Shown here: positions 51,824 through 60,804 of the stretch, piece after piece
Layout: each line of letters begins with the position of its first letter
How positions within the stretch are numbered: position 1 is the first letter of the stretch
Assembly (NCBI GenBank): GCA_945952225.1
Contig: CAMFHP010000005.1
Span: 1-64,000, forward strand
Source: an uncultured Myxococcaceae bacterium
Lineage (GTDB): Bacteria; Myxococcota_A; Polyangia; Polyangiales; Ga0077539
Length of the DNA: 64,000 bases
Direction of reading: 5' to 3'
The notes under the pieces: generated by a model
Database searches by the model: none
What the model saw: the letters and a program-made list of their open reading frames with translations, nothing else
What the model was told of the DNA's origin: nothing
Program-made: the position numbers and the translations under genes

Positions 51824-53860
51824 TCACCGCACGGGCGACAGATCCCACGCGTCGAGCGTCGACGCGTTCCGCAGCCAGAGCTCACCGTCTTCGAACGCCA
51901 CGCCCCAGACCGCGCGCCCATCGGCTCGCACCGCACGCCACACCGAGCCCGGCGTCACGCCACTCGCACGCAGCACCGACACACCGCCCGACGTCGCGCG
52001 ACCAACGGAGGTGCCGCCCATCGCGCCACGAACGGCTTCGGACACACGCAGGCTCGTCGCCACCCGCACGGCCTCGCGCAGTGTCGGCGCCGCGGCCGCG
52101 CCGTCGATCGCCGCGAGCGCCGAGGCCGCAGCCGCACGCACCGCCTCGTCGTCGTCGGTCAGCACCGCACGCACGAGCGCCGCGCGCGCAGCGGACGCGC
52201 GAAGATCACCCGCGGCCATCACCGCAGCGTGGCGCGCGATGGGATCCGACGGCTGCGCCATCACCGCGCGCGCCGCGAGCGATCGGGCCGCCGACACGCC
52301 GAGCGCACCGAGCTCCGAGAGCGCGATCCAGCGCGCCGGCGACGGGTCTTCGAGCGTGTCGTCGGCGATGGAGAGGAGCACACCGCACGCGGCCTCGCGC
52401 ACGTCATCCGCGGCGTGTGCGCGCGCCACCGACGCAAGCGAGAGCACCACCGCGACCCGTCCTCCCTCGTCGTCGCGACGCGTCCACTGTCGCGCGAGCC
52501 ACGCGACGTGCGCGCGTTGCGGCGCCATGAGCCCCGCGGCGGCGATCGTCGCGAGCGACGTCGACACGTCGCCATCGAGCGCGACGTCCTCTCCGCCGAC
52601 GGCCCGCGCGAGGAGCGCGCCTGCGGTGTCTCCCCGCACGCCGACGCGCGCGTTGCCCTCACGGAGCAGCAACTCGGCGAGCGCGTGGTGCGCGAGGTCA
52701 TCCTCGGACGCGCGCAACGCATCGAGCGCAGGACGTCCGCCGATCTGCGCCACCGCGCGCCACAGGGCCCGCCGCGCATCGACATCGGGCTCCTCGCGGC
52801 TGCGGGCGACGAGTGCGGCGATGACGTCGGGGCCTCCGATCGCGCCGAGCGTCTCGGCCGCCACACGGCGATCCCCGGACCAGGGCGCGCGGAGCATCGA
52901 GGCGGCGACGTCAACCGCGTCGCGCGCGCCGAGCGTCGAGAGCGCATCGAGCGCCGCATCGCGAACGCCTGGATCCGCCGAGAGTTCCACGAGCACGGCC
53001 GCATCGAAGCCTCCGCCCAGCGAGGCCAGCGCGCGGATCGCGCTGCGACGGAGCGTGAGGTCACCGCCGCTTCGCGCGACGGCGAGCACGGCCTCGGCGG
53101 CATCGGTCGCACGCATCGCGCCGAGCGCATCGAGCGCCGCGCGGGCGCGAGCCGCGTTCATCGAGCGCCCCGGCGGCGGAAGCAGCCCGACGAGCAGCGA
53201 CACCCACCGGAGATCACCGCGACGCCCCATGGCCCGGAGCACGCAGACCTCGCCCGACGAAGCCTCCCGCGCGCTGTTCACCACACGCGCGAAGTCTGTG
53301 GACGAGAGCGCTGCGAGCCGATCGACGACGGCCTCGTGCACGGCCCCCGCGGGCGCGCCCGCGATGCCCGCACCGCACAGCGAGAGCCACGACTCGGGCA
53401 CCGTCGTCGATGCGCGCAGGGCCGCAGCGCGCACCGCATCGGAGGCCCGCGCCTCGTTCGACCGCGCGACGGTTGCCAGCGCCGCGGAGGCCTCGGAGCC
53501 GCCGATCTGCGAGAGCGCGTACACCGCGGTGAGCGCCGTCGCGGGATCGCGCTCCTCGGCGAGGAGCGTCGCCAGGGCAGCGGTCACCCGCGATGCGAAC
53601 GATCGCGACGACGACCAGTGCGCGGCGGTGCTCCCGAGGCGCCACGCGGCGTCGCGGCGTACGCGCGTGCTGCCAGCCCCGAGCTGCTCCACCCACTGTT
53701 CGGGCCCTGTGGTGAAGGCGTTCGGCGAGGCGTGCGCGGCGGTGCGGATCGACGCGTCGAGCGCACCTGCGGCGGCGCAGACCGCGAGGGCGCGCAGGAT
53801 CCACACGGTGACCGGGGATCGCCCGGCGAGACGACAGGGCAACATTCGGGCGAGACCCAT
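51824..53860 (-). CDS. Exported HEAT-repeat protein
   Basis: 678 residues. A signal peptide (ILRALAVCAAAGALDASIRTAAHA) is followed by a long array of HEAT-like helix pairs (e.g. TALTAVYALSQIGGSEASAALATVARS, LRRSAIRALASLGGGFDAAVLVELS). The last about 60 residues change to a beta-type segment with GVSVLRASGVTPGSVWRAVRADGRAVWGVAF. HEAT arrays serve as binding scaffolds; target unknown. The ATG at 53860 is preceded by TGATAC 13 nt upstream and no Shine-Dalgarno. An ATG at 53845 is also possible. Convergent to the receiver gene with a 3-bp gap. Confidence 0.8.
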   Translation of the reverse strand: MGLARMLPCRLAGRSPVTVWILRALAVCAAAGALDASIRTAAHASPNAFTTGPEQWVEQLGAGSTRVRRDAAWRLGSTAAHWSSSRSFASRVTAALATLLAEERDPATALTAVYALSQIGGSEASAALATVARSNEARASDAVRAAALRASTTVPESWLSLCGAGIAGAPAGAVHEAVVDRLAALSSTDFARVVNSAREASSGEVCVLRAMGRRGDLRWVSLLVGLLPPPGRSMNAARARAALDALGAMRATDAAEAVLAVARSGGDLTLRRSAIRALASLGGGFDAAVLVELSADPGVRDAALDALSTLGARDAVDVAASMLRAPWSGDRRVAAETLGAIGGPDVIAALVARSREEPDVDARRALWRAVAQIGGRPALDALRASEDDLAHHALAELLLREGNARVGVRGDTAGALLARAVGGEDVALDGDVSTSLATIAAAGLMAPQRAHVAWLARQWTRRDDEGGRVAVVLSLASVARAHAADDVREAACGVLLSIADDTLEDPSPARWIALSELGALGVSAARSLAARAVMAQPSDPIARHAAVMAAGDLRASAARAALVRAVLTDDDEAVRAAAASALAAIDGAAAAPTLREAVRVATSLRVSEAVRGAMGGTSVGRATSGGVSVLRASGVTPGSVWRAVRADGRAVWGVAFEDGELWLRNASTLDAWDLSPVR

Positions 53861-53873
53861 CGGAGAGATGGTG

Positions 53874-53879
53874 GTATCA
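53874..53879 (-). promoter_or_regulatory. TGATAC box upstream of the HEAT-repeat gene
   Basis: Minus strand TGATAC ends 13 nt before the ATG at 53860, one of the recurring short-spaced elements that suggest a near-leaderless transcript. Confidence 0.4.
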
Positions 53880-53938
53880 CAGCGAGGTCGCGCGATCGCA
53901 GTTCTCCCGCTGGTTGCGCCCCCCCGAGGAAGCGTCCC

Positions 53939-55414
53939 GTGCGCATCTGCCCCAAGTGCAGAACCGACGTTGCCGATGACGTCGCGTGGTGTCCGACCGA
54001 TGGCCGTCGCACGGTCACGCGCGAGGCCTACGACGCCGCCGGGCAGGACCCTCTGCTCGGGGCCACCCTCGATGAGCGCTACACGCTCGTGGGCCGCGTC
54101 GGTGCGGGCGGCATGGGCACGGTGTACCGCGCAGAGCAGTCGCCCCTCGGCCGCGAGATCGCGCTGAAGGTGCTGCGTCGCGAGCTCGGTCGTGACCCCG
54201 ACACGGTCGCGCGCTTCACCCGAGAGGCGAAGCTCCTCTCGCAGCTCAAGCACCCGAACACGGTCACCATCCTCGACTTCGGGCAGAGCCCCGAAGGCCT
54301 GCTCTACCTCGCGATGGAGCTCCTCGAAGGCGAGATGCTCTCCTCGCGCCTCCGTGAGCGCGGCGCCCTCGACGTCGAAGACGCCGTGCGCATCGCGTCG
54401 GGCGTGCTCCGCTCCCTCGACGAGGCGCACGCGCGCGGGATCATTCACCGCGACCTGAAGCCCGACAACATCTTCCTCGCGCGGCTCCACGGCCCCCGCA
54501 ACGACGACGAGATCGTGAAGGTCGTCGACTTCGGCATCGCGAAGATCCGCGACGGCGAATACGCGCCGGGCCTCGACCCCGTGGCCACGCAGGAGGGCAC
54601 GGTCTTCGGCACGCCGCGCTACATGTCCCCCGAGCAGGCGCAGGGCAAATCGCTCGACGGACGCAGCGACCTCTACGCCGTGGGCGTGCTGCTCTTCCAC
54701 ATGCTCACGGGGCAGCCTCCCTTCACCGACGACGACGCGGTGATCGTGATGGCGCACCACATCAAGACCGTGCCCCCGCCCGTCGGTCGCCTCGTGCCCA
54801 ACCGCCGCGTGCCCGCCGCGCTCGAAGCCCTCGTGGCGCGCGCCCTCGCGAAGTCGCCCGACGACCGCCCCCAGACCGCGCAGGACTTTCTCGCCGAGCT
54901 CGACGCCCTCACGCCGGTGTTCGAAGCCGCGCGCGCGCGCTCGCTGCTGCTCACCGAAGAGACCGCGATCATTCCGGTGCCGACGCCCTCGCGTCGCCCG
55001 TGGCTCGGCGCGATCGGCGTGGCGGCGGTGCTCTTCCTCGCGATCGGCGGGTTCTCGTACCTTCAGCGCCGCGCATCGCTCGATGCCGCCACGCAGGCCA
55101 CCGCACGCGCGCAGATCTCGCAGCCGCTGCGCGACCTTCCTGCGGCCGTGGAAGTGCCGCCGATGCCCGAGCCTTCCCCCGAGGCGCCCCCGCCGCCGCC
55201 GCGCTCCACGACGCCCGACCTGCACCCCGCGCAACCGCCTTCGCTCGCGACGCAGGCCGACCCGGTGATTCCCGGCGCGCGCCACGTGCGACGCCGCGTG
55301 GTGGGCGCGCGCAACGCGGTGCCCGTGGCGCCGGTGATCGCGCCCGTCGCGGCGCCGCCTCCCCCGCGGCACCGCTCGACGAATCAGCCCTACCAGACCT
55401 TCGAGGGGATGTAG
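53939..55414 (+). CDS. Ser/Thr protein kinase with N-terminal zinc ribbon and membrane anchor
   Basis: 491 residues. A zinc-ribbon-like start (CPKCRTDVADDVAWCP, Cys4, Cys7, Cys18) leads to a complete kinase domain: GAGGMGTVYRAEQ, Lys77, HRDLKPDN with Asp172, DFG 197-199 and PRYMSPEQ. After a linker with VPTPSRR there is one membrane helix (LGAIGVAAVLFLAIGGFSYL) and a Pro-rich outer tail. Typical of myxobacterial PknB-like kinases. The GTG start follows GAGGA at about -9. Substrate unknown. Divergent from the HEAT gene. Confidence 0.92.
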   Translation: MRICPKCRTDVADDVAWCPTDGRRTVTREAYDAAGQDPLLGATLDERYTLVGRVGAGGMGTVYRAEQSPLGREIALKVLRRELGRDPDTVARFTREAKLLSQLKHPNTVTILDFGQSPEGLLYLAMELLEGEMLSSRLRERGALDVEDAVRIASGVLRSLDEAHARGIIHRDLKPDNIFLARLHGPRNDDEIVKVVDFGIAKIRDGEYAPGLDPVATQEGTVFGTPRYMSPEQAQGKSLDGRSDLYAVGVLLFHMLTGQPPFTDDDAVIVMAHHIKTVPPPVGRLVPNRRVPAALEALVARALAKSPDDRPQTAQDFLAELDALTPVFEAARARSLLLTEETAIIPVPTPSRRPWLGAIGVAAVLFLAIGGFSYLQRRASLDAATQATARAQISQPLRDLPAAVEVPPMPEPSPEAPPPPPRSTTPDLHPAQPPSLATQADPVIPGARHVRRRVVGARNAVPVAPVIAPVAAPPPPRHRSTNQPYQTFEGM

Positions 55415-55421
55415 TCCCCGC

Positions 55422-56003
55422 TCAGACGCGCTGCTCGAAGCTGCGGCGCACGGGTTCGGCGGCCACCACCACAGGGCGACGCTCGAAGACCTGCAGGTCG
55501 CCGAGAAGCTCGTGCTCGCGCCACCCCGACGCGCGGAACCCCGCACGCTGCAGGATGCAAATCGAGGCCTTGTGCCAGGGCAGCGTCGTGGCCTTCACGC
55601 AGCGCACGCCGGGCTGTTCGAGCGCCCACTCGACACACGCACACGTGGCCTCGGTGCCGAAGCCGTTGCCCTGCGAGGCCTCTTCGACGCCGTAGCCCAC
55701 CTCGACCTCGCCCTCGGGCCCCGGGGCGCCGTGAAAGACCACGCTGCCCACGAGGCGGGGCTCGGGCTCGCGGGTGATCATCAAGCGATCACCCCAGAGG
55801 CGCACCGCGGGGTTCGCGCGCACGTTCTCGATGGAGACGGAGAAGGCGCGCTCGATCAGCGCGCGGCCGGGCCACTTGTCGGGGAGCTTCGCACCGACGA
55901 TGCGAGCTACGTCGGCGCGGCGGTCTGACATCACGGCCTCCACGAGCGGGAGCGTGATGGGAACGAGCTCGAGTCGAGTGGTGGTGAGCACGGTCATCGT
56001 CAT
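55422..56003 (-). CDS. GNAT acetyltransferase, RimJ/RimL type
   Basis: 193 residues. TTRLELVPITLPLVEAVMS at the front, YGVEEASQGNGFGTEATCACVEWAL with the acetyl-CoA loop (Q-G-N-G-F-G), and ILQRAGFRASGW at the end are typical of the RimJ/RimL group that acetylates protein N-termini or small amines. GGAGG lies about 9 nt before the ATG at 56003. Convergent to the kinase gene with a 7-bp gap. Acceptor unknown. Confidence 0.9.
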   Translation of the reverse strand: MTMTVLTTTRLELVPITLPLVEAVMSDRRADVARIVGAKLPDKWPGRALIERAFSVSIENVRANPAVRLWGDRLMITREPEPRLVGSVVFHGAPGPEGEVEVGYGVEEASQGNGFGTEATCACVEWALEQPGVRCVKATTLPWHKASICILQRAGFRASGWREHELLGDLQVFERRPVVVAAEPVRRSFEQRV

Positions 56004-56112
56004 GGTGCGCTACCTCCCCCGTCGCGAACGCGACGTGGTGCGTACCTCTGCTGTAGCCCCGTTGTCGGGCGCGGAGCAAGCGTTCGGGGTGGAGTTTTGT
56101 TGACGCGTCGCG

Positions 56113-56134
56113 TCTGCGAAAAGGCCTTCGCAGA
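56113..56134. terminator. Perfect hairpin downstream of the TerB-like gene
   Basis: TCTGCGAA and TTCGCAGA are perfect 8-base arms around a 6-base centre, between the TerB-like gene stop (56157, minus) and the GNAT gene start. No T-run in either direction, so termination is possible but not certain. Confidence 0.45.
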
Positions 56135-56156
56135 AGGGGAATGCGCGCGAAGGTGG

Positions 56157-56633
56157 CTACACGCCGTCGTCGGCGAGGAGCGAGGTGATGTGGCTCGCGC
56201 GCTCGTCGGAGATGTGAAGCTCGCGCTGGAGGAGCTCGAGGAGTTCCTGCTCTTCGTCGCCGACTTCACCGTCGAAGAGCACGAAGAGGGTGGCGAGCGC
56301 GAAGGCCTCTTCGCGCGTCTCGGCGTCGTTGCCGATGGCGCGCGCGATGGACTTGATGCGCGCGGGGATTCCCTCCGCGGCGACCTGGAGCGCGATCGCT
56401 TCGACGGTGCGCCCGAGGGCCTCGCCGTCGAGGTGTTCGAAGCCCGGCGTCGCGAGGATCTGCGTGGCGAGCGCGCGGGCCTCACCGGCCTCAAGCGTGC
56501 CGTCGATGCAGGCCGCGATGGTGGCGATCTCGACGAGCGCATCGAGCGCGGCCTTCGAAGGCTTCGCACGCTGCGGCTGCGGCGGCGGCACGATGCTCTT
56601 GTACTGCTGGACCTTCTTCTGGAACTTCGCCAT
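56157..56633 (-). CDS. TerB-like tellurite-resistance-type domain protein
   Basis: 158 residues. After a basic linker (MAKFQKKVQQYKSIVP) comes an all-helical TerB fold: LVEIATIAACIDGTLEAGEARALA, then FALATLFVLFDGEVGDEEQELLELLQRELHIS with two acidic metal-site loops (DGTLEAGE and DGEVGDEE). Stand-alone TerB proteins appear in metal stress and phage defence contexts, but here there are no other ter genes. Function therefore open. Confidence 0.8.
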   Translation of the reverse strand: MAKFQKKVQQYKSIVPPPQPQRAKPSKAALDALVEIATIAACIDGTLEAGEARALATQILATPGFEHLDGEALGRTVEAIALQVAAEGIPARIKSIARAIGNDAETREEAFALATLFVLFDGEVGDEEQELLELLQRELHISDERASHITSLLADDGV

Positions 56634-56733
56634 CGCGGCTCTCCGTGGGTTCGTCGGCAGGATAACAGAACCCTTCCGCGCGCCACACGAAACCTTCGCG
56701 GCGCCCGTCTCCCGCTCGCGCGCGGAATGCTGT

Positions 56734-58194
56734 ATGGACCTCGCACGTTCCACGATGCTGCTCTCGCCTTCGCACGCGCGTCGCGCACGCACCGCCCTCT
56801 CCTTCGGCGAGGATCGCTGGACACACGACGCGCTGATGCGCCTCGCGGCGTCGCACGCACACACGCTGGCCACCCTCGGGCTCTGTGCGGGCGATCGCGT
56901 CGCGGTGTGGGCGCGGGTCGATCCGGCCACCGTGATTGCGCTCGTGGCCAACGCGCTCGCGGGCTTCGTCTCCGTGCCGATCAACCCCTCGGTGGGCGCG
57001 TCGGAGCTCGCGCACGTGCTCGCCGATGCGTCGCCGCGTGTGCTCGTGGGCGAGCCCGACCGCGACGTTCCGCTGCCGGTCGTGCGCGTTGATCTCTCGC
57101 ACGCCGATGCGCCGTGGCCGCATGCGCCCGAGGCGTCGGCGCCCGCGCTCGTGCTCTACACCTCGGGCACGACGGGCAGGCCCAAGGGCGCCGTGCTCTC
57201 GCACCGCGCGCTCGCCGCGAACCTCGATGCGCTCGCCGACGCGTGGCAATGGACCGCCGACGACACCCTCGTGCACGCGCTCCCACTCTTTCACGTGCAC
57301 GGTCTCGCGCTCGGCCTCTTCGGTGCGCTGCGCGCGGGTGCGGGTCTGCGACTGCTCCCGCGCTTCGACGCCGTGCTCGTGCGCGACGCGCTCGCGGCGG
57401 AGGGCACGATGCTCTTCGGCGTTCCGACCATGTATCACCGGCTCGTCGAGGTGGCCGAGCGCGAGGCCCCGATGGCCGCGGCGCTTCGACGTGCGCGCGT
57501 GCTTGTGTCGGGCTCCGCGGGTCTGCCCCTCCGCGAGCACCGTCGCATCGAGTCGGTCACGGGCCGCGGCGTATTCGAGCGCTACGGGCTCACCGAGACG
57601 CTCATCAACACCGCCGTGCGCGTCGACGAGGGACCGCGTCCCGGCTACGTCGGACGCGCCTTGCGCGGCGTCGAGGTCCGTCTCGTCGACGACACCCGAC
57701 ACACGCTCGATGCGCACGACGACACCACGCTCGGCGAGGTGGCCGTGCGCGGACCGAACCTCTTCGACGGATACCTCCATCGCCCCGATGCGACCGCCGC
57801 GGTGCGCGACGACGAGGGGTGGTTCTACACCGGCGACCTCGCGGCACGATCCGCCGACGGTGCATTGCGCATCGTGGGTCGTCGCGCGACGGACCTCATC
57901 AAGACCGGCGGCTACAAGGTCGGCGCGGGCGAGGTCGAGGCCGCGCTGCTCGAACATCCCGCGGTGCGCGAGGCCGCGGTGAAGGGCGTCGCCGACGACG
58001 ACCTCGGCGAGCGCATCGAGGCCTGGGTCGCCCTGCGCGAAGGCGCGTCGGTGACGGCCGATGCGCTCGTCGAGCACGTGGGCGCGTCCCTCGCGTGGCA
58101 CAAGCGTCCGCGGCGTGTGCATGTGCTCGAAGCGCTCCCGCGCAACGCGATGGGCAAGGTGCTCAAGGCCGCGCTCCAGGGTGCTGCGTCGTGA
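56734..58194 (+). CDS. Acyl-CoA synthetase resembling malonyl-CoA synthetase (MatB)
   Basis: 486 residues of the adenylate-forming family. The AMP loop is LYTSGTTGRPKG around 141-152. LPLFHVHGLALGLFGALRAGAGLRLLPRFD, FGVPTMYHRL, LVSGSAGLPLREHR and ERYGLTETLINT follow the pattern of MatB, which makes malonyl-CoA or methylmalonyl-CoA from the free acid. The C-terminal Lys of PRNAMGKVLKAAL is intact. Start ATG 56734 (or 56755). It is coupled by a 4-bp overlap (GTGA) to the GalT-like gene. The real acid substrate needs testing. Confidence 0.85.
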   Translation: MDLARSTMLLSPSHARRARTALSFGEDRWTHDALMRLAASHAHTLATLGLCAGDRVAVWARVDPATVIALVANALAGFVSVPINPSVGASELAHVLADASPRVLVGEPDRDVPLPVVRVDLSHADAPWPHAPEASAPALVLYTSGTTGRPKGAVLSHRALAANLDALADAWQWTADDTLVHALPLFHVHGLALGLFGALRAGAGLRLLPRFDAVLVRDALAAEGTMLFGVPTMYHRLVEVAEREAPMAAALRRARVLVSGSAGLPLREHRRIESVTGRGVFERYGLTETLINTAVRVDEGPRPGYVGRALRGVEVRLVDDTRHTLDAHDDTTLGEVAVRGPNLFDGYLHRPDATAAVRDDEGWFYTGDLAARSADGALRIVGRRATDLIKTGGYKVGAGEVEAALLEHPAVREAAVKGVADDDLGERIEAWVALREGASVTADALVEHVGASLAWHKRPRRVHVLEALPRNAMGKVLKAALQGAAS

Positions 58195-59177
58195 GTGCGT
58201 CGCCCACGCTGCGCGTCGACCTGGTGACCGGACGGCGTGTGCTCGTCGCGCCCTCTCGCAGGGGTTCTCCGCGTGATTTCGGCGCGATCCCGGTGGCCCG
58301 CGATGCGACCGCGTGCCCGTTCTGTCCGGGCCGCGAGGACCTGACCTCGGTCACCCGCGACGAGCGCCGCGACGACGAGGGTGTGTGGCTCACACGCGCG
58401 TTCGCGAACCTCTTTCCCATGGTGCGTGAGGGCGCCGCCGTCACCGCGGGACACGCGCCCGTCGCCGAGGAGCGCGCCGCCGTGGGCGACCACGAGGTGC
58501 TCGTCGAGACGCCCGCGCACGGCATCGACCTCGCGGAGCTCTCCGACCGCCACGCCCACGCCGTGTTCGACCTCTACCGTGCGCGCCTCGCTGTGATGGC
58601 CGCGCGCGACGACGCCCGCGCGGTGCTGATGTTCAAGAACCGCGGACCGCGCTCGGGGGCATCACTCCTTCACGCGCACGGTCAGGTGCTCTCGCTGCCC
58701 GTCACGCCGCCCGGCGTGCGACGTCGTGACCTTCGCGCGCGCAGACACTTCGAAGCGCACGGGCGCGGCACCCTCGCCGAGGCTCGCGACCGCGAGCTCG
58801 ACGCGCGGGTGCGCATCGTCGACGAGACCGAACACTTCGCCGTGTACTGCCCCTTCGCGCCGCACCGGTCGTTCGAAACGTGGATCGTGCCGAAGGCCCC
58901 CTCCGCCTCGTTCGCGCGCCTCGATGACGCGCGCCTCGATGCGCTCGTGCCGCTCTTTCAACGCACGCTCCGGCGCGTGCTCCGCGCCACCGACAACGCG
59001 GACTACAACGTCGTCGTGCGCAGCCCCGCGCTGCGCCACTGGAGTGCCCCGTGGGCCCTCTGGAACCTCGAGATCCTCCCGCGTCGCGGCGGGGATGCGG
59101 GCTTCGAACTCTCGTCGGAAATGCAGTGCGTGCTGACGCCACCCGAGGAGTGCGCCGAGGCCCTGCGCGCCCTCTGA
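58191..59177 (+). CDS. Galactose-1-phosphate uridylyltransferase-like protein
   Basis: 328 residues, the length of short GalT forms. Zinc-site Cys in ACPFCPGRED (Cys42, Cys45), a nucleotide-binding LFKNRGPRSGASLLHAHGQVLSLPV with the catalytic HAHGQ triad, and a C-terminal repeat with CPFAPHRSFETWIVPK. The fold is the HIT superfamily. The reaction may be UDP-transfer to a sugar phosphate, or a related phosphorylase (e.g. APA1 type). No gal genes are near. It starts at GTG overlapping the stop of the MatB-like gene. Confidence 0.82.
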   Translation: MSASPTLRVDLVTGRRVLVAPSRRGSPRDFGAIPVARDATACPFCPGREDLTSVTRDERRDDEGVWLTRAFANLFPMVREGAAVTAGHAPVAEERAAVGDHEVLVETPAHGIDLAELSDRHAHAVFDLYRARLAVMAARDDARAVLMFKNRGPRSGASLLHAHGQVLSLPVTPPGVRRRDLRARRHFEAHGRGTLAEARDRELDARVRIVDETEHFAVYCPFAPHRSFETWIVPKAPSASFARLDDARLDALVPLFQRTLRRVLRATDNADYNVVVRSPALRHWSAPWALWNLEILPRRGGDAGFELSSEMQCVLTPPEECAEALRAL

Positions 59178-59258
59178 ACACGCGCCGCGCGTCGGGCGGT
59201 TCTGTCGCCTCTGCAGAACAGATGCGCAGCGCACTGAACAGGTGTTAGGTTCCGACCC

Positions 59259-60065
59259 ATGCGTCCGACGATGCCGTCGCGAGGCCGGGACGCGGGCCTC
59301 GACGACCTGCCCCCCGACCTCTCGTTCGACCTTCCTGCAAGCGATTTTGTGGCCGACGTGCCCCCCGAGCGCGGCGTCGACGTGTACCCCGACGAGCGCT
59401 TCGATGCGGCCTGGGAGGGCGTCTCCGATGGCGTGCGTCCGCGTCGTTCCGCGAAGGCTCCGACGCCCCGTGCGACGCGCCTCGAAACACCGCCCGCAGC
59501 GCCCGTCGAAGCCCCTCCGCAGCGCCTCTCGCTCTGCCTCGCGTGCGGGGCCTCGCCCCCCGTCGGTGGTGACTGTCCCCACGACGAGATCGCGAACCTC
59601 GCCGAGGCGCCCGCCGCGCTCGTCGCCGCCGCGCGCAAGCTCCAGGCGCTCACGGCAGAACTCCATGCGCAGTCGCGCGCGCTGCGTCGTCTCGTGGCCG
59701 CCGAGGTCGGCGCCGGACGCGGGGACCTCGAATCCGCGACGCGCGCGCAGACCTCTCCCGGTGTGTCCGTCGAGGCGCTCGCCGCCTACGCCCAGCAGCA
59801 CACACGACAGCCCGTGCGCGCGGGTCGACGACGCGGAGACGACGGCACGCAATCGTTCTTCGCCTTCGCCGCGCCACCGCCTCCGCCCGAGGTCGCACCG
59901 CACGAAGACGCTCCGCGCGACGAGACCTCTGCGACCGTCGTCACGCCCGAGGCGACCACCACCGAGGCGACTGCCGTGAAGCCGAAGCGGGGCCGTCCGC
60001 GCAAGGTCGTGCCCGCCCCGATCACCGCGGAAATCACCGCGGAAATCGTCGCCCCAAACGAGTGA
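59259..60065 (+). CDS. Hypothetical protein with zinc-knuckle-like Cys pair and AT-hook
   Basis: 268 residues, not recognised as a whole. The first 90 residues are acidic and Pro-rich. A small Cys/His site (CLACGASPPVGGDCPH) and a helical segment (LVAAARKLQALTAELHAQSRALRRLVAAEV) follow. At 241-249 is KPKRGRPRK, a classic AT-hook for minor-groove DNA binding. An ITAEITAEI repeat ends it. This looks like a DNA-associated regulator or chromosome protein. TTAGGT ends 8 nt before the ATG and no Shine-Dalgarno is visible. The WYL gene follows by 6 bp. Confidence 0.68.
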   Translation: MRPTMPSRGRDAGLDDLPPDLSFDLPASDFVADVPPERGVDVYPDERFDAAWEGVSDGVRPRRSAKAPTPRATRLETPPAAPVEAPPQRLSLCLACGASPPVGGDCPHDEIANLAEAPAALVAAARKLQALTAELHAQSRALRRLVAAEVGAGRGDLESATRAQTSPGVSVEALAAYAQQHTRQPVRAGRRRGDDGTQSFFAFAAPPPPPEVAPHEDAPRDETSATVVTPEATTTEATAVKPKRGRPRKVVPAPITAEITAEIVAPNE

Positions 60066-60071
60066 CGTACA

Positions 60072-60767
60072 ATGTCACGCCCTCGCTTCCCCCGCGCGCG
60101 CTGCGATGCCATGGTCGACGCCATGGGAACGTCGATTCCGGCGCTGTTGCAGGTGGTCTGCTCGAACGATGACGGTCACGCCGACGAGGTGGCGCAGCTC
60201 GCAGCGGCGCTCGGGGTCTCGCCCCGCGTGGCGCGCGCGTGCTGCCGACGGCTGCGGATGCTGATGCTCGGACTCGGCGCTTCGAACGACGACGCCCTCG
60301 GGAGCCCGCGCTGGATCGACACCGCGCGCCTCGGCGTGCGCCTGCTCACCGTCGAGGGAGGAGCCTCGGTGGCCGACGCGGCGACGCGGCTCCTCGCGCT
60401 CTTCGACAGCGACGTCTCGCTCCCCGTGGCGCGCGTGAGCGACCCGGTGCTGCGCGCGCTCGTCGCCCGCGCGGTGACCGAGCGTCGCGTGCTCGCGATC
60501 ACGTACCGCAGCCACGACGGACGCACGCAGGAGCCCCGCGAGGTCGAGCCCCTCTCGCTCACCCACGTCGACGGCCACTGGACGCTCCTCGCGTTCTGCC
60601 GCGCGCGCATGGATCTCCGCTCGTTCCGCTTCGACCGTGTGGTCGATGCGACGGTCACCGAGCGCCACTTCGACGCGCGCCAGGGCCTCTCGCTCGAACG
60701 CTTCCTCCACCGCCAGAAGAACCGCGCGCACCGCGTCGCGCCGACGGGACACGCGCTCCCTCGTTGA
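60072..60767 (+). CDS. WYL-domain protein
   Basis: 231 residues. The front is a small helical region (VAQLAAALGVSPRVARACCRRLRML) that could be a winged helix; the back half is a WYL domain (AITYRSHDGRTQEPREVEPLSLTHVDG, then WTLLAFCRARMDLRSFRFDRVVD). WYL proteins bind nucleic acid or nucleotides and often regulate defence or DNA-damage genes. The ATG at 60072 lies inside TACAAT, which could be the -10 of a promoter, so translation may begin at ATG 60111 or 60123 instead. Confidence 0.82.
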   Translation: MSRPRFPRARCDAMVDAMGTSIPALLQVVCSNDDGHADEVAQLAAALGVSPRVARACCRRLRMLMLGLGASNDDALGSPRWIDTARLGVRLLTVEGGASVADAATRLLALFDSDVSLPVARVSDPVLRALVARAVTERRVLAITYRSHDGRTQEPREVEPLSLTHVDGHWTLLAFCRARMDLRSFRFDRVVDATVTERHFDARQGLSLERFLHRQKNRAHRVAPTGHALPR

Positions 60768-60804
60768 CCTCCGACGCGCGGTCGCGAGAATCCTCGCCAC
60801 CCCC

